Origin: Ilumatobacter sp.
Lineage (GTDB): Bacteria > Actinomycetota > Acidimicrobiia > Acidimicrobiales > Ilumatobacteraceae
NCBI GenBank assembly: GCA_029263275.1
Contig: JAJCXU010000328.1
Coordinates: 1-6,935, forward strand
DNA: 6,935 nucleotides
Direction of reading: 5' to 3'
The first letter of the stretch is position 1. Every line of letters begins with the position of its first letter. The notes beneath the pieces were generated by a model. That model did not search any database and had not been told where the DNA came from. It saw nothing but the letters and a program-made list of their open reading frames with translations. This document shows, one piece after another, positions 6,935-6,935 of this stretch. Made by a program: the position numbers and the translations under genes.

Positions 6935-6935
6935 C

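Overview
The window looks like ordinary chromosomal DNA from a high-G+C actinobacterium. The Thr/Pro-rich surface stalk built from TTVAP-type repeats and the general gene style make an Acidimicrobiia (Ilumatobacter-like) source my best guess, but that is an inference from style, not from a marker gene. There is no rRNA, tRNA, CRISPR array, transposase, integrase or phage gene in view, and no gene-free stretch longer than about 110 bases.

Left half, plus strand (1-4270): three genes in a row. First is the 3' part of a large LuxR-type regulator of the MalT/LAL (STAND ATPase) family, entering from the left edge at its Walker B motif and ending in a LuxR helix-turn-helix. After 93 bases comes a 168-residue SRPBCC (START/Bet v1-like) ligand-pocket protein. 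After a further 105 bases comes a 574-residue type B carboxylesterase with an intact catalytic set. The same orientation and short gaps allow co-transcription, but nothing in the sequence proves that the regulator controls its two neighbours.

Right half, minus strand (4271-6935): two genes. Reading on the minus strand, the 3' part of selO (protein adenylyltransferase, YdiU/UPF0061) enters from the right edge. It is followed 75 bases later by a single-pass membrane protein with a Pro/Gly-rich cytoplasmic N-terminus, one transmembrane helix, a Thr-rich stalk and a four-cysteine outer domain that I do not recognise. This gene converges on the esterase gene and the two stop codons touch with no base between them.

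Smaller signals worth recording are a perfect 8-bp hairpin in the leader of the SRPBCC gene, an imperfect 30-bp tandem repeat in the stalk-coding DNA, and a small inverted repeat immediately upstream of the stalk protein's start codon. I found no convincing sign of a new defence, mobile or biosynthetic system. The least explained object is the stalked surface protein.
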